A stretch of DNA of 64,000 nt from Bacillus solimangrovi (GCF_001742425.1 NZ_MJEH01000033.1:124001-188000); one strand, 5' to 3'; counted from the stretch's first letter, positions 37,948 through 49,512 are shown. Translations and numbers: made by a program. Notes: a model not told the origin generated them from the letters alone.

Positions 37948-38537
37948 ACGAACAACGCCAAGCAATCATAGATCGTAAAACAAATGAAACAGATATTTCA
38001 CTCTCATTTAATGTGGATGGAAATGGTGATGCGGATTTGAACACAGGTGTTCCATTCCTAACACATATGCTTGATTTATTTACAAAGCATGGTCATTTTG
38101 ATTTGAATTTGAAGGCGGATGGCGATACAGAAATTGATGATCATCATACCACAGAAGATATCGGTATTTGTCTCGGTCAAGCATTAAGAGAGGCGTTAGG
38201 AGATAAGAAGGGCATTAAGCGTTACGGTAATGCATTTGTTCCAATGGATGAAGCACTAGCTCAAGTTGTTGTCGATTTAAGTAATCGCCCACATTTAGAA
38301 TTCAGGGCTGAATTTCCAAGTGGTCGTGTAGGTTCATTTGATACTGAGCTTGTTCATGAATTTTTGTGGAAGCTTGCCCTTGAAGCTCGTATTAACCTTC
38401 ATGTTATCGTTCATTATGGTCACAATACACATCATATGATTGAAGGAGTATTCAAAGCACTTGGACGAGCGTTAGATGAAGCAACTCAAATCGATCCTCG
38501 TGTGAAAGGCGTGCCTTCAACGAAAGGGATGTTGTAA
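37944..38537 (+). CDS. hisB: Imidazoleglycerol-phosphate dehydratase
   Basis: A 197-aa monofunctional IGPD, without the phosphatase domain of enterobacterial HisB. The manganese-binding repeats are [16 protein letters not shown] and [16 protein letters not shown]. It converts imidazole glycerol phosphate to imidazole acetol phosphate. The histidinol-phosphatase and aminotransferase are not encoded in this operon. Confidence 0.96.
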   Translation: MNEQRQAIIDRKTNETDISLSFNVDGNGDADLNTGVPFLTHMLDLFTKHGHFDLNLKADGDTEIDDHHTTEDIGICLGQALREALGDKKGIKRYGNAFVPMDEALAQVVVDLSNRPHLEFRAEFPSGRVGSFDTELVHEFLWKLALEARINLHVIVHYGHNTHHMIEGVFKALGRALDEATQIDPRVKGVPSTKGML

Positions 38538-39173
38538 ATGATTGGAATTATTGACTATGGCATGGGCAACTTATATAGCGTCAGTAAGGCATTAGAACGA
38601 TTAGATTATGATTATGTGTTAACGGATAACATAGAGAAATTAAAAGAAGCAAAAGGTTTGATTTTACCTGGTGTTGGTTCATTTCGAGATGCAATGAGTA
38701 TCTTGCGAGAAACGAAGCTTGCTCAGTATATTGAAGCAGAAGTTGAGAGTGGGAAACCACTATTAGGGATATGTTTAGGTATGCAATTATTATTTGAAGA
38801 AAGTGAAGAAAATGGTGTAACAGAAGGTTTGTCATTTTTGAAAGGACGAGCAGTTCGATTTGCAGGTGTAACGGATGAAGGAAAGCGTTATAAAGTACCT
38901 CATATGGGTTGGAATAAGCTTGAGTTTCATCATGAAAATCACCCGCTATTAGACGATGTTGCCCAAGATCATGTTTATTTCGTTCATTCTTATTTTATTG
39001 ATCAAACAAATAAAGATGTTGTCCTTGCCAGCAGTACTTATGATGTTGATGTGCCAGCCGTAGTAGGGAAAGGAAATGTATTTGGAACACAGTTTCACCC
39101 AGAGAAAAGTAGTGAAATTGGTATGTCGATCTTAAAAAACTTTGCAGCAATTGTAGAAGGGGAGAAATCATAA
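38538..39173 (+). CDS. hisH: Imidazole glycerol phosphate synthase glutaminase subunit
   Basis: A 211-aa class I glutamine amidotransferase: nucleophile Cys in [12 protein letters not shown], His and Glu in [10 protein letters not shown], oxyanion region PGVGSF. It feeds ammonia to HisF. It starts immediately after the hisB stop. Confidence 0.96.
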   Translation: MIGIIDYGMGNLYSVSKALERLDYDYVLTDNIEKLKEAKGLILPGVGSFRDAMSILRETKLAQYIEAEVESGKPLLGICLGMQLLFEESEENGVTEGLSFLKGRAVRFAGVTDEGKRYKVPHMGWNKLEFHHENHPLLDDVAQDHVYFVHSYFIDQTNKDVVLASSTYDVDVPAVVGKGNVFGTQFHPEKSSEIGMSILKNFAAIVEGEKS

Positions 39174-39910
39174 TGAACAAGTTCACGATCTATCCTGCAA
39201 TCGATATGCGCGGTGGCAAGTGTGTACGCTTGTTGCAAGGAGATTATAATGCAGAAACGGTATATGGAGACTCACCATTTGATATGGCTGAAGCTTTTGT
39301 TGAGCAGGGAGCACAGTGGATTCATATGGTTGATTTAGATGGGGCTAAAGAAGGAAAGCGCGTGAATCATGAGCAAGTCATTCGAGTAGCGAAGGAATTA
39401 GATGTAAAAGTACAAATTGGTGGAGGTATCCGAACGGTTGAAGATGTTGAAAGTTATCTCAATCACGGTGTCGACCGAGTTATCTTAGGAAGTGCCGCTA
39501 TATCTAATCCTGAATTTGTACGTGAAATGCTACAGAAATATGGAAATAAGATTGCAATCGGAATTGATGCCAAGGATGGTTATGTAGCAACAGAAGGATG
39601 GTTAAATACATCCGTTGTTAGAGCAGTTGAACTTGGGAAAGAGCTTGCATCAGCTGGAGCAGAAGTGTTTATATTCACTGATATTTCTAAAGACGGAATG
39701 ATGTCAGGTCCCAATATCGAGGCAATAGCTGAAATGGCGAAAGAAACTGAAAAAGAAGTGATTGCTTCAGGTGGTGTCAGTTCATTACATGATATTAGTC
39801 GACTTGTACAATATGAACAAGCCTCGATTGGTGGAGCGATAATTGGAAAAGCACTATATGAGAAACGGTTTACGGTAAGTGACGCACTTGCTGAGGTGAA
39901 TAAACCATGA
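39173..39910 (+). CDS. hisA: Phosphoribosylformimino-5-aminoimidazole carboxamide ribotide isomerase
   Basis: A 245-aa (beta/alpha)8 barrel with catalytic Asp in [19 protein letters not shown], the phosphate motif [11 protein letters not shown], and the second Asp in [14 protein letters not shown]. Ring-opening isomerase. Shares one base with the hisH stop and overlaps hisF by 4 nt. Confidence 0.96.
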   Translation: MNKFTIYPAIDMRGGKCVRLLQGDYNAETVYGDSPFDMAEAFVEQGAQWIHMVDLDGAKEGKRVNHEQVIRVAKELDVKVQIGGGIRTVEDVESYLNHGVDRVILGSAAISNPEFVREMLQKYGNKIAIGIDAKDGYVATEGWLNTSVVRAVELGKELASAGAEVFIFTDISKDGMMSGPNIEAIAEMAKETEKEVIASGGVSSLHDISRLVQYEQASIGGAIIGKALYEKRFTVSDALAEVNKP

Positions 39911-40665
39911 TAACAAAGCGAATTATACCGTGCCTCGATGTAAAAGAAGGGCGAGTTGTCAAAGGTATTCAGTTTGTTGAATTACGTGATGCGGGTGACC
40001 CTGTTGAGTTGGCGGAATTTTATGATCAAGAGCGTGCAGATGAGCTTGTTTTCTTAGATATCTCTGCTTCACATGAAGGGCGCGAAACGATGGTTGATGT
40101 TGTAGAACAAGTTGCAGCAAAGCTTGCTATCCCATTTACAGTTGGTGGGGGTATTAATACGTTAGAAGATATGAAACGTATATTACGAGCTGGAGCCGAT
40201 AAGGTGTCCGTTAATACAGCAGCAGTTAATCGTCCAGAATTAATTACCGAAGGTGCAGATTATTTCGGTTCTCAATGCATCGTTACTGCAATTGATGCGA
40301 AATTTGACGAAACGACAAAGTCATGGCGTGTATATACTCATGGTGGAAGGACACCTACACAATGGGATGCAGTTGAATGGGCACAAGAAGCGGTAAAGCG
40401 TGGTACTGGTGAAATTTTGTTAACGTCGATGGATAAGGATGGAGAAAAAACAGGCTTTGATGTGGAGTTAACGAAAACGATTAGTCGTGCTGTTTCAGTA
40501 CCTGTTATTGCATCAGGTGGAGCAGGAAATGCAGCGCACTTTGTTGAAGCATTCGATATAGGAGAAGCAGATGCAGCATTAGCAGCATCTATCTTTCACT
40601 ATAAAGAAACATCTGTACAAGCAGTGAAAGACCATTTAAAAGAACAGGGTGTGAATGTTCGATGA
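39907..40665 (+). CDS. hisF: Imidazole glycerol phosphate synthase cyclase subunit
   Basis: A 252-aa barrel related to His[20 protein letters not shown] with catalytic Asp, [12 protein letters not shown], and [15 protein letters not shown] with the second Asp. Works with HisH. Overlaps both neighbours by 4 nt. Confidence 0.97.
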   Translation: MITKRIIPCLDVKEGRVVKGIQFVELRDAGDPVELAEFYDQERADELVFLDISASHEGRETMVDVVEQVAAKLAIPFTVGGGINTLEDMKRILRAGADKVSVNTAAVNRPELITEGADYFGSQCIVTAIDAKFDETTKSWRVYTHGGRTPTQWDAVEWAQEAVKRGTGEILLTSMDKDGEKTGFDVELTKTISRAVSVPVIASGGAGNAAHFVEAFDIGEADAALAASIFHYKETSVQAVKDHLKEQGVNVR

Positions 40666-41294
40666 AAACGAATGAAATTAGATTTGATGAACAAGGTTTA
40701 GTACCAGCAATTGTACAAGATGCGGTTAGTAAAGAAGTATTAACGCTAGCATATATGAATAAAGATTCACTAGCCAAGTCTCTTGAAACACGTGAGACAT
40801 GGTTCTGGAGTCGTTCACGTCAAGAGCTTTGGCACAAAGGTGAAACGTCAGGTAACACACAACACATAATTGATGTACGTTGGGACTGTGATCAAGATGC
40901 ATTGCTCGTTCTTGTAGAACCTCGTGGACCTGCTTGTCATACAGGTAGTTATAGCTGTTTCAATGATTCGTTGTTTGAGGATAAGGTAGAAGTAAATGAT
41001 AAACGATTTGAAATTCTTTCAAGCTTAGAAGCACTTATTGCGAAAAGGGAGTTAGAACGACCTGAGGGGGTGTATACGACATATCTTTTTAATGAAGGTG
41101 TCGATAAGATATTGAAGAAGGTAGGCGAAGAAGCAGCAGAAGTCATCATTGCATCGAAAAACCGTGATAAAGATGAATTGAAATGGGAAACTGCTGATTT
41201 ACTTTATCATGTACTCGTATTATTGAGAGAACAGAAATTGCCTCTTGATGACGTGCTACGTGTACTTGAAGAGCGTCATACAGCAAATAAATAG
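40662..41294 (+). CDS. hisI: Bifunctional phosphoribosyl-AMP cyclohydrolase / phosphoribosyl-ATP pyrophosphatase
   Basis: A 210-aa fusion. Residues about 1-115 are the cyclohydrolase with metal residues in [12 protein letters not shown] and CHTGSYSCF; about 120-210 is the pyrophosphohydrolase with [14 protein letters not shown] and [13 protein letters not shown]. It catalyses steps 2 and 3 of the pathway. Last gene of the operon, with a strong terminator behind. Confidence 0.96.
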   Translation: MKTNEIRFDEQGLVPAIVQDAVSKEVLTLAYMNKDSLAKSLETRETWFWSRSRQELWHKGETSGNTQHIIDVRWDCDQDALLVLVEPRGPACHTGSYSCFNDSLFEDKVEVNDKRFEILSSLEALIAKRELERPEGVYTTYLFNEGVDKILKKVGEEAAEVIIASKNRDKDELKWETADLLYHVLVLLREQKLPLDDVLRVLEERHTANK

Positions 41295-41303
41295 AGATAT
41301 AGG

Positions 41304-41348
41304 ATAGCTACTGATTAGAATGGTGTAACTAGTCAGTAGCTATTTTTT
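41304..41348 (+). terminator. Terminator of the histidine operon
   Basis: ATAGCTACTGA...TTA pairs with TAGTCAGTAGCTAT and is followed by T6. Confidence 0.88.
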
Positions 41349-41534
41349 AGAGTTTTTTCGTGAATGTAAGTTCTGGTAATTACTCGTTGGGTGTTGCAAA
41401 TATCCTAATTGTAATAAAATATTATATGTTATAAAAAACGGCATAGGAAATAAGGACTTTCTAGTTTGAAGTCCTTTGTTTTCGTTAAATATGGTATACT
41501 AGCTTCGACAAAAATTACGAACGGCGGAGGGTTT

Positions 41535-43079
41535 ATGAGAACTGGATTATCATTTGAGAAGAAACAAGGCAAGGTTCTTCCTTTCATTCAAGATGGTGAG
41601 CATTTCTTCAAAAAGGGAATAAAGGCCTATCGGCAAGGTGATTTGAAGAAAGCTGAGCATCACTTAACACGTGCTGTCAGGATGGATAAGGAAGAGCCTA
41701 TCTTTCTATGCCAATTGGCTGTGGTGGTCTCAGAACTTGGGAATTATCAAGAATCGAATGAAATGCTAGAAAAAGTTTTATACGAATTGGAGCCAGAAAT
41801 GGTCGACTGTTATTACTTTTTGGCAAACAATTATGCATATCTTGGTTTGTTTCACGAGGCAAAAGTTAAAACAGAGAAATATTTATCAGAGGCACCCGAA
41901 GGTGAATATGTTGAAGATGCAAATGAACTATTAAAGTTACTTAAGTTTGAAGATAGTTTAGATGGGGAAACAGATGAATCACTTCGTGCCGAAGAATCAC
42001 TTATTATACGACACGATCAAGCGAAGAAACTGATAGCAGAAGGGAAGTTATCGCAAGCTGAGCAAGTATTGAAGCAATTAACCGTTGATTATCCTGAGTT
42101 TTGGTCAGCTTATAATAATTTGGCCATTACTTATTTTCAACAAGGGTTGACTTCAGAAGCGATACAGATAACTGAGGAAGTATTAGAAAGAAGTACAGGC
42201 AATCTACATGCTTTATGTAATTTAGCCGTTTTCTTTCATTACCTCGGTGATAAAACAAAAACAAGTCATTTACAGTCACAGCTTGAGAGTGTTTATCCAA
42301 TCGAAATGGAGTGTCGTAGCAAGCTAGGAACGACATTAGTATTGCTTGGGAGTTATTCACAAGGTTATAAGTGGCTACGTTCGATCTATAAAAGAGGATT
42401 CGTTGGTGAAGCAAGTTTCTATTATTGGTTATCGGTAGGGGCTTATCAGCTTGGCGATGAGAAATTTGCGGAGCAAGCATGGTTAGAATTTATAAAGAAA
42501 AATCCAGAGAAGGCAAATGAAAAACCGTGGAAGGATACGAAGCAACAATCGAACGGAATTGAAGCTCATGAATACGATGATTTTTATCAAGTATTGTATG
42601 GAACAGATTCATATGGTGAAAGATTCTTTGCGTTATATGCACTATATCAAAATGCAGATAAGGTAGCTATAACTATGGTCGAGGAGTTTGTAAAAAGCCA
42701 TGATGTAGATGAGCAATTGAAAAGCTTTGCGATAACGCTTTTAAAACAAAAAGGGTTCAATAAGCAAATGATGTCAACTTCAGAGAGCATGGAAATAGGT
42801 TTTGAAACAGCACAGCAATTAATTAAACTTATTAATGATGAAATGCATACTGATGAAATAAAGCGTCTCTATATGTTATGGTTCACAGCTTTTGCAAATA
42901 TGATTAAAGAAAACAAAACTATGATGAGAAATTCAAAAGCATGGGCAGCAGCAGTAGAGTATATATGGTGTGGAACAACAAATGATCCGAAAACTCAGAA
43001 GGTATTGGCAAAACAGTATGACTTATCTGTTTCAACAATAAGTAAATACGTGAAAATTGTTAAAAATTTAATTGACTGA
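41535..43079 (+). CDS. yvcD: TPR-repeat protein YvcD with C-terminal HTH-like segment
   Basis: A 514-aa soluble protein. TPR repeats occur at about residues 22-130 (AYRQGDLKKAEHHLTRAVRMD, ANNYAYLGLFHEAKVKTEKYL) and about 165-330. The last 45 residues (WAAAVEYIWCGTTNDPKTQKVL...DLSVSTISKYVKIVKNL) look like a helix-turn-helix whose second helix is VSTISKYVK. I chose ATG 41535 with GGAGG upstream; the longer frame to 41466 has none. It precedes trxB as in B. subtilis. Function unknown. Confidence 0.8.
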   Translation: MRTGLSFEKKQGKVLPFIQDGEHFFKKGIKAYRQGDLKKAEHHLTRAVRMDKEEPIFLCQLAVVVSELGNYQESNEMLEKVLYELEPEMVDCYYFLANNYAYLGLFHEAKVKTEKYLSEAPEGEYVEDANELLKLLKFEDSLDGETDESLRAEESLIIRHDQAKKLIAEGKLSQAEQVLKQLTVDYPEFWSAYNNLAITYFQQGLTSEAIQITEEVLERSTGNLHALCNLAVFFHYLGDKTKTSHLQSQLESVYPIEMECRSKLGTTLVLLGSYSQGYKWLRSIYKRGFVGEASFYYWLSVGAYQLGDEKFAEQAWLEFIKKNPEKANEKPWKDTKQQSNGIEAHEYDDFYQVLYGTDSYGERFFALYALYQNADKVAITMVEEFVKSHDVDEQLKSFAITLLKQKGFNKQMMSTSESMEIGFETAQQLIKLINDEMHTDEIKRLYMLWFTAFANMIKENKTMMRNSKAWAAAVEYIWCGTTNDPKTQKVLAKQYDLSVSTISKYVKIVKNLID

Positions 43080-43172
43080 GCATTTTAATAGCATCAAGTG
43101 AATCTTTTTATTAGGATAGAATGTGAAGAGAAGATTGAGGATTTTGAATAGGTAAGGATTAACGAAAAATAG

Positions 43173-44153
<981 letters not shown>

Positions 44154-44275
44154 TTGTAATCAATTAAAAACAATTCAGTAATTGCCTTTTAACTACTTTG
44201 TAACATTTGTGCAATGTTTATTAGTTAAGATAGAATTAATCAATTAACCCCCTTTTTTATAAGATATACGTTGAT

Positions 44276-44302
44276 GGCACAGGGAAACCTGTGCCTCTTT
44301 TT
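44276..44302 (+). terminator. Terminator after trxB
   Basis: Perfect GGCACAGG/CCTGTGCC stem with a GAAA tetraloop, then TCTTTTTT. Confidence 0.92.
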
Positions 44303-44482
44303 TACTGTTTGATATAGAAAAAGTAAAATCAGTACACACTGTTCATCGCATCGGTAGTAAAGCTTTTTTGATGATATTATGTCTCAGTTAAAACGTGATA
44401 ACATCTAAATATATATGAAGAAGTTATGTAAAGTAAAAAAATCAGGTTATCTGATCACTGTGATTCTCTAAGGGTTTCTCCG

Positions 44483-44511
44483 TTGTAGGCATATGTAAAT
44501 AATAGTATAAT
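44483..44511 (+). promoter_or_regulatory. Sigma-A promoter of the yvcI-rapZ-yvcK-whiA-crh operon
   Basis: TTGTAG, a 17-bp spacer and a perfect TATAAT. Predicted start near 44518, about 104 nt before the first gene. Confidence 0.7.
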
Positions 44512-44621
44512 GATACGTGAGTATATAATAGCGGCTTACTCTGTCAAAAAGAGTGTTGATATAGACAGCCAAACGACATGCTCTCTATTAATTACAAATA
44601 GGAACGTTTGGAGTGAATGAC

Positions 44622-45080
44622 ATGCAGCGAGTAACGAACTGTGTGCTAAAACAGGACAATAAAATATTGCTATTACAAAAACCTCGCCGTGGTTGGTGGG
44701 TAGCACCGGGCGGAAAGATGGAACAAGGTGAATCAATTAAAGATTCAGTTGTTCGTGAATTTCGTGAAGAAACTGGAATATATTTAAAGAATCCGAATGT
44801 TAAAGGGATATTTACATTTACAATAAAAGACGGAGATCAAGTTGTTTCTGAATGGATGATGTTCACCTTCTTCGCAGATGAATTTGACGGAGAGAATGTT
44901 GATGAATCAGAAGAAGGGAAAATTGGTTGGCATGAAATAGATGTACTTTCTGAGTTACCAATGGCACCTGGTGATTATCATATCATAGACTATGTTGTAA
45001 AGGGGCATGGAACTATCTACGGAAACTTCACATACACACCTGATTTTCAATTATTGTCTTATCGACTTGATCCCTCATAA
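44622..45080 (+). CDS. yvcI: Nudix hydrolase YvcI
   Basis: A 152-aa Nudix protein with the complete Nudix box: GGKMEQGESIKDSVVREF followed by REETGI. It hydrolyses a nucleoside diphosphate linked to another group; MutT-like or RppH-like activity cannot be separated by sequence. I chose ATG 44622 with GGAGTGA 7 nt upstream over GTG 44613. First gene of the operon, as in B. subtilis. Confidence 0.87.
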   Translation: MQRVTNCVLKQDNKILLLQKPRRGWWVAPGGKMEQGESIKDSVVREFREETGIYLKNPNVKGIFTFTIKDGDQVVSEWMMFTFFADEFDGENVDESEEGKIGWHEIDVLSELPMAPGDYHIIDYVVKGHGTIYGNFTYTPDFQLLSYRLDPS

Positions 45081-45208
45081 ATATAAGAACACAGTGAATC
45101 GATAGTTTTCATGAAAGCATATAAAAAAACGTCAAAATAATTAACAGTATCTAATTGTGTCTTCGACATGAAATGTGGTGGACCAGTTTTTGATAGGGGG
45201 AAGAGAAA

Positions 45209-46096
45209 ATGGCTAAGCATGACCACGATATGCAACTTGTTATTATTACAGGTATGTCAGGGGCGGGAAAGACAGTTGCAGTGCAAAGTTTCGAAGATTT
45301 AGGCTTTTTCTGTGTTGATAATTTGCCCCCTGCTTTGTTACCGAAGTTTCTTGAACTAATGAAGGAATCTGGTGGCAAGATGGATCGTGCTGCACTGGTA
45401 ATGGATTTAAGAGGACGAGATTTCTTTGAAAATTTACTCGACTCAATCGATGAAATGAATAAGCAAGATTGGGTTACGCCTCATATTCTATTTCTAGAAG
45501 CAGAAGATCAGTCACTTGTGAGTAGGTATAAAGAAACGAGACGTTCGCACCCGCTTGCACCACAAGGACTACCACTAGAAGGTATTAAAAATGAGCGGAA
45601 AATCCTTGATGAGTTAAAAGGGCGTGCACAAACAATCGTTGACACAACACGAATGAAGCCTCGCCAATTGCGTGAAGTAATTATAGAAAAGTTTGCTAAT
45701 GACAAACAAAGTGTTTTTAATGTAAATATTATGTCATTTGGCTTCAAACATGGCATTCCAATTGATGCGGATCTTGTTTTTGATGTGCGCTTTCTTCCTA
45801 ATCCGCACTATATTGATGCGTTGCGTCCATTAACAGGTTTAAATGAAGAAGTATCTAGTTATGTGTTAAAGCAATCTGAAACACAAACTTTTGTCAATAA
45901 GCTCGTTGATTTGTTGGTGTATATGGTACCTCAATATAAACGTGAAGGAAAGAGTCAACTAGTGATTGCGATTGGTTGTACAGGTGGGCAACACCGTTCT
46001 GTAACACTTGCTGAATATATCGGTAAACACTTTGCTGATGAGTATGTAACGCAAAGGAGTCATCGTGATATTGAGAAAAGAAAGGAACAATCGTAA
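45209..46096 (+). CDS. rapZ: RNase adapter / P-loop NTPase RapZ (YvcJ)
   Basis: A 295-aa protein with Walker [13 protein letters not shown] and the C-terminal RapZ domain ([23 protein letters not shown] and [16 protein letters not shown]). In E. coli RapZ steers RNase E to GlmZ; in Bacillus YvcJ has NTPase activity and affects competence. Next to yvcK and whiA as in most Firmicutes. Confidence 0.95.
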   Translation: MAKHDHDMQLVIITGMSGAGKTVAVQSFEDLGFFCVDNLPPALLPKFLELMKESGGKMDRAALVMDLRGRDFFENLLDSIDEMNKQDWVTPHILFLEAEDQSLVSRYKETRRSHPLAPQGLPLEGIKNERKILDELKGRAQTIVDTTRMKPRQLREVIIEKFANDKQSVFNVNIMSFGFKHGIPIDADLVFDVRFLPNPHYIDALRPLTGLNEEVSSYVLKQSETQTFVNKLVDLLVYMVPQYKREGKSQLVIAIGCTGGQHRSVTLAEYIGKHFADEYVTQRSHRDIEKRKEQS

Positions 46097-46097
46097 T

Positions 46098-47123
46098 ATG
46101 ACGAAGGATAGAATTCCACGAGTAACCGTCATAGGTGGTGGGACGGGACTATCGGTTCTTCTTCGAGGATTGAAGAAGTTCCCAATAGACATAACAGCAA
46201 TCGTAACAGTTGCTGACGACGGTGGGAGTTCAGGTCGCCTCCGAGATGAAATGGATATACCACCTCCAGGAGATGTAAGAAATGTAATAGCTGCACTTTC
46301 TGAAGTTGAACCACTTCTAGAAGAGTTATTTCAGCATAGATTTACAAATGGAGATGGATTAAATGGTCATCCTTTAGGAAATTTATTTCTTGCAGCAATG
46401 ACATCTGTAACAGGAGATTTTGTTCATGCGATTCAAGAAACGAGTAAAGTATTGAACGTGAAAGGGAAAGTACTTCCTGCTGCGAATCGAAGCATCGTGC
46501 TCCATGCGGAAATGGAAGACGGTTCGATAATTACTGGGGAATCGAAAATTCCAACGTATAATCAGAAGATCAAACGTGTCTTCTTATCACCAGAACATGT
46601 TGAACCGTTATCAGAAACAATTGAAGCAATTCAATGTGCTGACTTAATCGTAATCGGCCCTGGTAGCTTGTATACGAGCATACTTCCAAACTTACTTGTT
46701 CATCACATTGGTGATCAAATTCAGAAAGCAACAGCAAAAAAAGTATATGTTTGTAATGTGATGACACAGGCTGGAGAAACGGTTGGTTATTCAGCAAGCC
46801 AACATGTCAGAGTACTCTATGACCATATGAAAACTCCATTTCTTGATTATGCAATTGTTAATAATGAACCAGTATCTAACTTTATTCTAAAGCGTTATGA
46901 GCTTGAAGAATCAGTGCCTGTTGAACCTGATATTGATAAAGTTGAAGCGTTAGGCTTGCATGTTTTTAGTGATAATTTTATTCTAGAACAAAATGAAATG
47001 GTTCGTCATGATACAGATAAAGTTGCAAACTTACTGTATCGTTTGTTGAATCGACAAGTCTATCACGTTTCAGATGGTTCTAGGAAACCTACTGCAAGAC
47101 TTAGAAAGCTTGGAGATGTTTAG
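46098..47123 (+). CDS. yvcK: Gluconeogenesis/cell-wall factor YvcK (GlmR), CofD-like fold
   Basis: A 341-aa protein with VTVIGGGTGLSVLLRGLKKFP at the N-terminus and VTVADDGGSSGRLRDEM, the UDP-sugar binding signature. In B. subtilis GlmR binds UDP-GlcNAc and stimulates GlmS under gluconeogenic growth. I chose ATG 46098, one base after the rapZ stop; the frame open to 46065 lies in rapZ. The C-terminus is about 20 residues longer than B. subtilis YvcK. Confidence 0.92.
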   Translation: MTKDRIPRVTVIGGGTGLSVLLRGLKKFPIDITAIVTVADDGGSSGRLRDEMDIPPPGDVRNVIAALSEVEPLLEELFQHRFTNGDGLNGHPLGNLFLAAMTSVTGDFVHAIQETSKVLNVKGKVLPAANRSIVLHAEMEDGSIITGESKIPTYNQKIKRVFLSPEHVEPLSETIEAIQCADLIVIGPGSLYTSILPNLLVHHIGDQIQKATAKKVYVCNVMTQAGETVGYSASQHVRVLYDHMKTPFLDYAIVNNEPVSNFILKRYELEESVPVEPDIDKVEALGLHVFSDNFILEQNEMVRHDTDKVANLLYRLLNRQVYHVSDGSRKPTARLRKLGDV

Positions 47124-47131
47124 GTGTATGA

Positions 47132-47170
47132 GTCATAAGTGAGGAGAGAAGGTACGTTCTCACTTATGAC
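47132..47170. other. Perfect 12-bp hairpin between yvcK and whiA
   Basis: GTCATAAGTGAG and CTCACTTATGAC are separated by 15 nt. No T run follows, so it is not a terminator. It could be an mRNA processing or stability element between the two coding regions, or an operator. Confidence 0.5.
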
Positions 47171-47205
47171 AAGCAACAAATATAGAAGGGGGTGTTGGCA
47201 ATAGT

Positions 47206-48162
47206 ATGTCATTTGCATCAGAGACAAAAAAGGAATTAACACATATTGAAATTGACGGTTGTTGTGCAAAAGCTGAACTTTCAGCTCTTATTCGAATGAA
47301 TGGTACACTTTCATTTGCTAATAGACAGATAGGGCTTGACGTACAAACAGAAAATGCAGCCATCGCTCGCCGAATATATACATTATTAAAAAGGCAATAT
47401 GATGTAGGTGTGGAACTTCTCGTTCGAAAGAAGATGCGCCTGAAAAAAAATAATGTTTATATTGTCCGTTTAACAAACCGTGCTCGCGAAGTATTAGAAG
47501 AGTTAGGAATACTTGGAGATGGATTTACGTTTATTCGTACAATCTCTAAAGCGTTTACAAAGAAAAAATGTTGTAAACGAGCTTACTTAAGGGGAGCATT
47601 CTTAGCGGGGGGTTCTGTTAATAACCCTGAAACCTCTTCTTACCATTTAGAGATTTTCTCTCTGTATGAAGAACATAATCACTCATTATGTGAATTAATG
47701 AACGCTTTCAACCTTAATGCTAAAACATTGGAAAGAAAAAAAGGGTTTATCACTTATTTAAAAGAAGGCGAAAAAATTACTGAACTGCTAAACATCATTG
47801 GTGCACACCAAGCGTTATTACATTTTGAAGATGTTCGAATTGTTAGAGATATGAGGAATTCGGTAAATCGACTTGTCAATTGTGAAACAGCAAACTTGAA
47901 TAAGACAATTGGTGCATCTATGAGACAAGTAGAGAATATTCGCTTTATCAAAGATACAGTTGGATTAGATGTTTTGCCTCAAAAACTACGTGAAATCGCT
48001 GAACTACGATACGAGTACCAAGATGTTACGTTAAAAGAGCTTGGAGAAATGGTGGAAAGTGGGAAGATTAGTAAATCAGGTATTAATCATCGTCTTCGTA
48101 AAATTGATGAGCTAGCAAATAAATTGCGTCAGGGAGAATCGATTGTTACAAACTCCAATTAA
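47206..48162 (+). CDS. whiA: WhiA, DNA-binding division/sporulation protein
   Basis: A 318-aa WhiA. N-terminal LAGLIDADG-like domain (about 90-190, with [17 protein letters not shown]) and a C-terminal HTH ([29 protein letters not shown]). In B. subtilis WhiA affects division and chromosome segregation. GAAGGGGGTG ribosome site. Confidence 0.95.
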   Translation: MSFASETKKELTHIEIDGCCAKAELSALIRMNGTLSFANRQIGLDVQTENAAIARRIYTLLKRQYDVGVELLVRKKMRLKKNNVYIVRLTNRAREVLEELGILGDGFTFIRTISKAFTKKKCCKRAYLRGAFLAGGSVNNPETSSYHLEIFSLYEEHNHSLCELMNAFNLNAKTLERKKGFITYLKEGEKITELLNIIGAHQALLHFEDVRIVRDMRNSVNRLVNCETANLNKTIGASMRQVENIRFIKDTVGLDVLPQKLREIAELRYEYQDVTLKELGEMVESGKISKSGINHRLRKIDELANKLRQGESIVTNSN

Positions 48163-48231
48163 ATCACCAAAATGTTGAAACTTTGGCGAAGAATATAATG
48201 TAATCAGGAATAATAAAGGGGGTTGGTCGTA

Positions 48232-48489
48232 ATGGTAGAAAAAAAAGTAGAAGTTTTATTGAAATCAGGCTTACAGGCTCGTCCGGCAGCAATGTTTGTG
48301 CAAGAAGCAAATCGATATAAATCTGAAGTATTTTTAGAAAAAGACGGTAAAAAAGTTAACGCTAAAAGCATAATGGGATTAATGAGCTTAGCGGTGAGTT
48401 CAGGAACTGAAGTAACTTTGATTGCTGATGGTACTGATGAATCATTAGCAGTAGACGCATTAGTTAATTTTGTTACAAAATCAGAATAA
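48232..48489 (+). CDS. crh: HPr-like catabolite-repression protein Crh
   Basis: An 85-aa HPr homologue. Position 15 is Gln (LKSGLQARPAA), not the His of HPr, so it cannot act in PTS phosphotransfer. Ser46 (NAKSIMGLM), the HprK target, is kept. Crh(Ser-P) is a CcpA corepressor in Bacillus. I chose ATG 48232 with AAGGGGG upstream. Its kinase HprK is encoded at 30585. Confidence 0.96.
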   Translation: MVEKKVEVLLKSGLQARPAAMFVQEANRYKSEVFLEKDGKKVNAKSIMGLMSLAVSSGTEVTLIADGTDESLAVDALVNFVTKSE

Positions 48490-48490
48490 T

Positions 48491-48525
48491 ATAAGAAAGC
48501 CCTCCAAATAGGAGGGCTTTCTTAT
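48491..48525. terminator. Bidirectional terminator between crh and clpP
   Basis: A 15-bp perfect stem, ATAAGAAAGCCCTCC with GGAGGGCTTTCTTAT, around an AAATA loop, with A/T runs on both sides. It serves both convergent genes. Confidence 0.92.
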
Positions 48526-48530
48526 ATTAA

Positions 48531-49115
48531 TTATTGTTCAGAAGTAAGAACTTTATCTACTAGACCATATTCAACAGCTTCTTGAGCTGACATGAAATTA
48601 TCGCGGTCTGTGTCACGCTCAATAATATCAAGCGGTTGACCTGTACGTTCAGAAAGAATCGTGTTTAACTTTTCTCTCATTTGGATGATGCGGCGAGCGT
48701 GGATTTCTATATCTGATGCTTGACCTTGCGTACCACCTAATGGTTGGTGAATCATTACTTCGCTATTAGGAAGTGCAAAACGTTTGCCTTCTTCCCCGGC
48801 AGCAAGTAAGAATGCACCCATCGATGCAGCCATTCCAATACAAATTGTTGATACTTTTGGTTTAATGAATTGCATTGTATCGTAGATTGCCATTCCTGCT
48901 GTAATTGATCCACCTGGACTGTTAATGTATATTGATATGTCTTTCTCAGAATCTTCAGCAGTTAAGAAAAGTAGCTGTGAAACGATTGAATTTGCGACAT
49001 TATCATCAATTGCTGAACCAAGCATAATAATACGATCCTTCAATAGACGAGAATAAATGTCATATGCGCGTTCACCACGGTTTGTTTGTTCAATAACTGT
49101 AGGTATTAAATTCAT
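48531..49115 (-). CDS. clpP: ATP-dependent Clp protease proteolytic subunit
   Basis: A 194-aa serine protease. Catalytic Ser98 in [14 protein letters not shown], His123 in VMIHQPLGG, and Asp near 172. It forms the double heptamer used by ClpX, ClpC and ClpE. ATG start with AAGGAGG upstream. A CtsR box covers its promoter. Confidence 0.97.
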   Translation of the reverse strand: MNLIPTVIEQTNRGERAYDIYSRLLKDRIIMLGSAIDDNVANSIVSQLLFLTAEDSEKDISIYINSPGGSITAGMAIYDTMQFIKPKVSTICIGMAASMGAFLLAAGEEGKRFALPNSEVMIHQPLGGTQGQASDIEIHARRIIQMREKLNTILSERTGQPLDIIERDTDRDNFMSAQEAVEYGLVDKVLTSEQ

Positions 49116-49177
49116 TTGAAATCCTCCTTATATTCCTGTTCTTGTATTACTACCAAATTAGCTTTTATGTACTTCAT

Positions 49178-49207
49178 ATCATACATCAAAAGGTCAATGA
49201 AGGTCAA
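49178..49207 (-). promoter_or_regulatory. clpP promoter overlapped by a CtsR operator
   Basis: AGGTCAA-TGA-AGGTCAAA (49191-49208) is the tandem heptad recognised by CtsR. Read on the - strand, TTGACC (49207-49202), an 18-bp spacer and TATGAT (49183-49178) form the promoter, so CtsR would cover the -35. Confidence 0.8.
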
Positions 49208-49384
49208 ACAAGAGGCTTATGAAAATAGCTCTTTGTTGATTCTAACATTGATAGGAGTCTGCATATAGCAGATAAGATAATTATCTATATTATGATGTAT
49301 ATTCTCTACCTATTCTAATCTTTCCTGTTCAAATCACAAGTAAACCCACTTTTTCTGATTCTTTTCTTATACATATGCACTTGC

Positions 49385-49413
49385 TTGCAAATAAAGGGTT
49401 ATCGAGTTATAAT
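49385..49413 (+). promoter_or_regulatory. Promoter of tRNA-Arg
   Basis: TTGCAA, 17-bp spacer, TATAAT. The start would be near 49420, 15 nt before the tRNA. Confidence 0.75.
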
Positions 49414-49434
49414 AGCAGTTGTGTTTTTATACGT

Positions 49435-49506
49435 GCCCCCGTGGTGTAACGGATAACACGTAAGATTCCGGTTCTTGAAATGTGGGTTCGATTCCTGCCG
49501 GGGGCG
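49435..49506 (+). tRNA. tRNA-Arg (anticodon CCG)
   Basis: A 72-nt cloverleaf: acceptor GCCCCCG/CGGGGGC, anticodon stem AAGA/TCTT around TTCCGGT (anticodon CCG, codon CGG), T-loop GGTTCGATTCC. CCA is not encoded. A terminator follows directly, so it is a single-tRNA transcript. Confidence 0.92.
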
Positions 49507-49512
49507 TAACGT

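Larger units (their letters stand above)
44154..44621. other. Intergenic region between trxB and the yvcI operon
   Basis: About 470 bp. It holds the trxB terminator (44276-44302) and a strong promoter (44483-44511). Nothing else is recognised. Confidence 0.6.
49116..49434. other. Divergent region between clpP and tRNA-Arg
   Basis: 319 bp holding the CtsR-controlled clpP promoter (- strand) and the tRNA-Arg promoter (+ strand). No ORF is evident. Confidence 0.6.
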
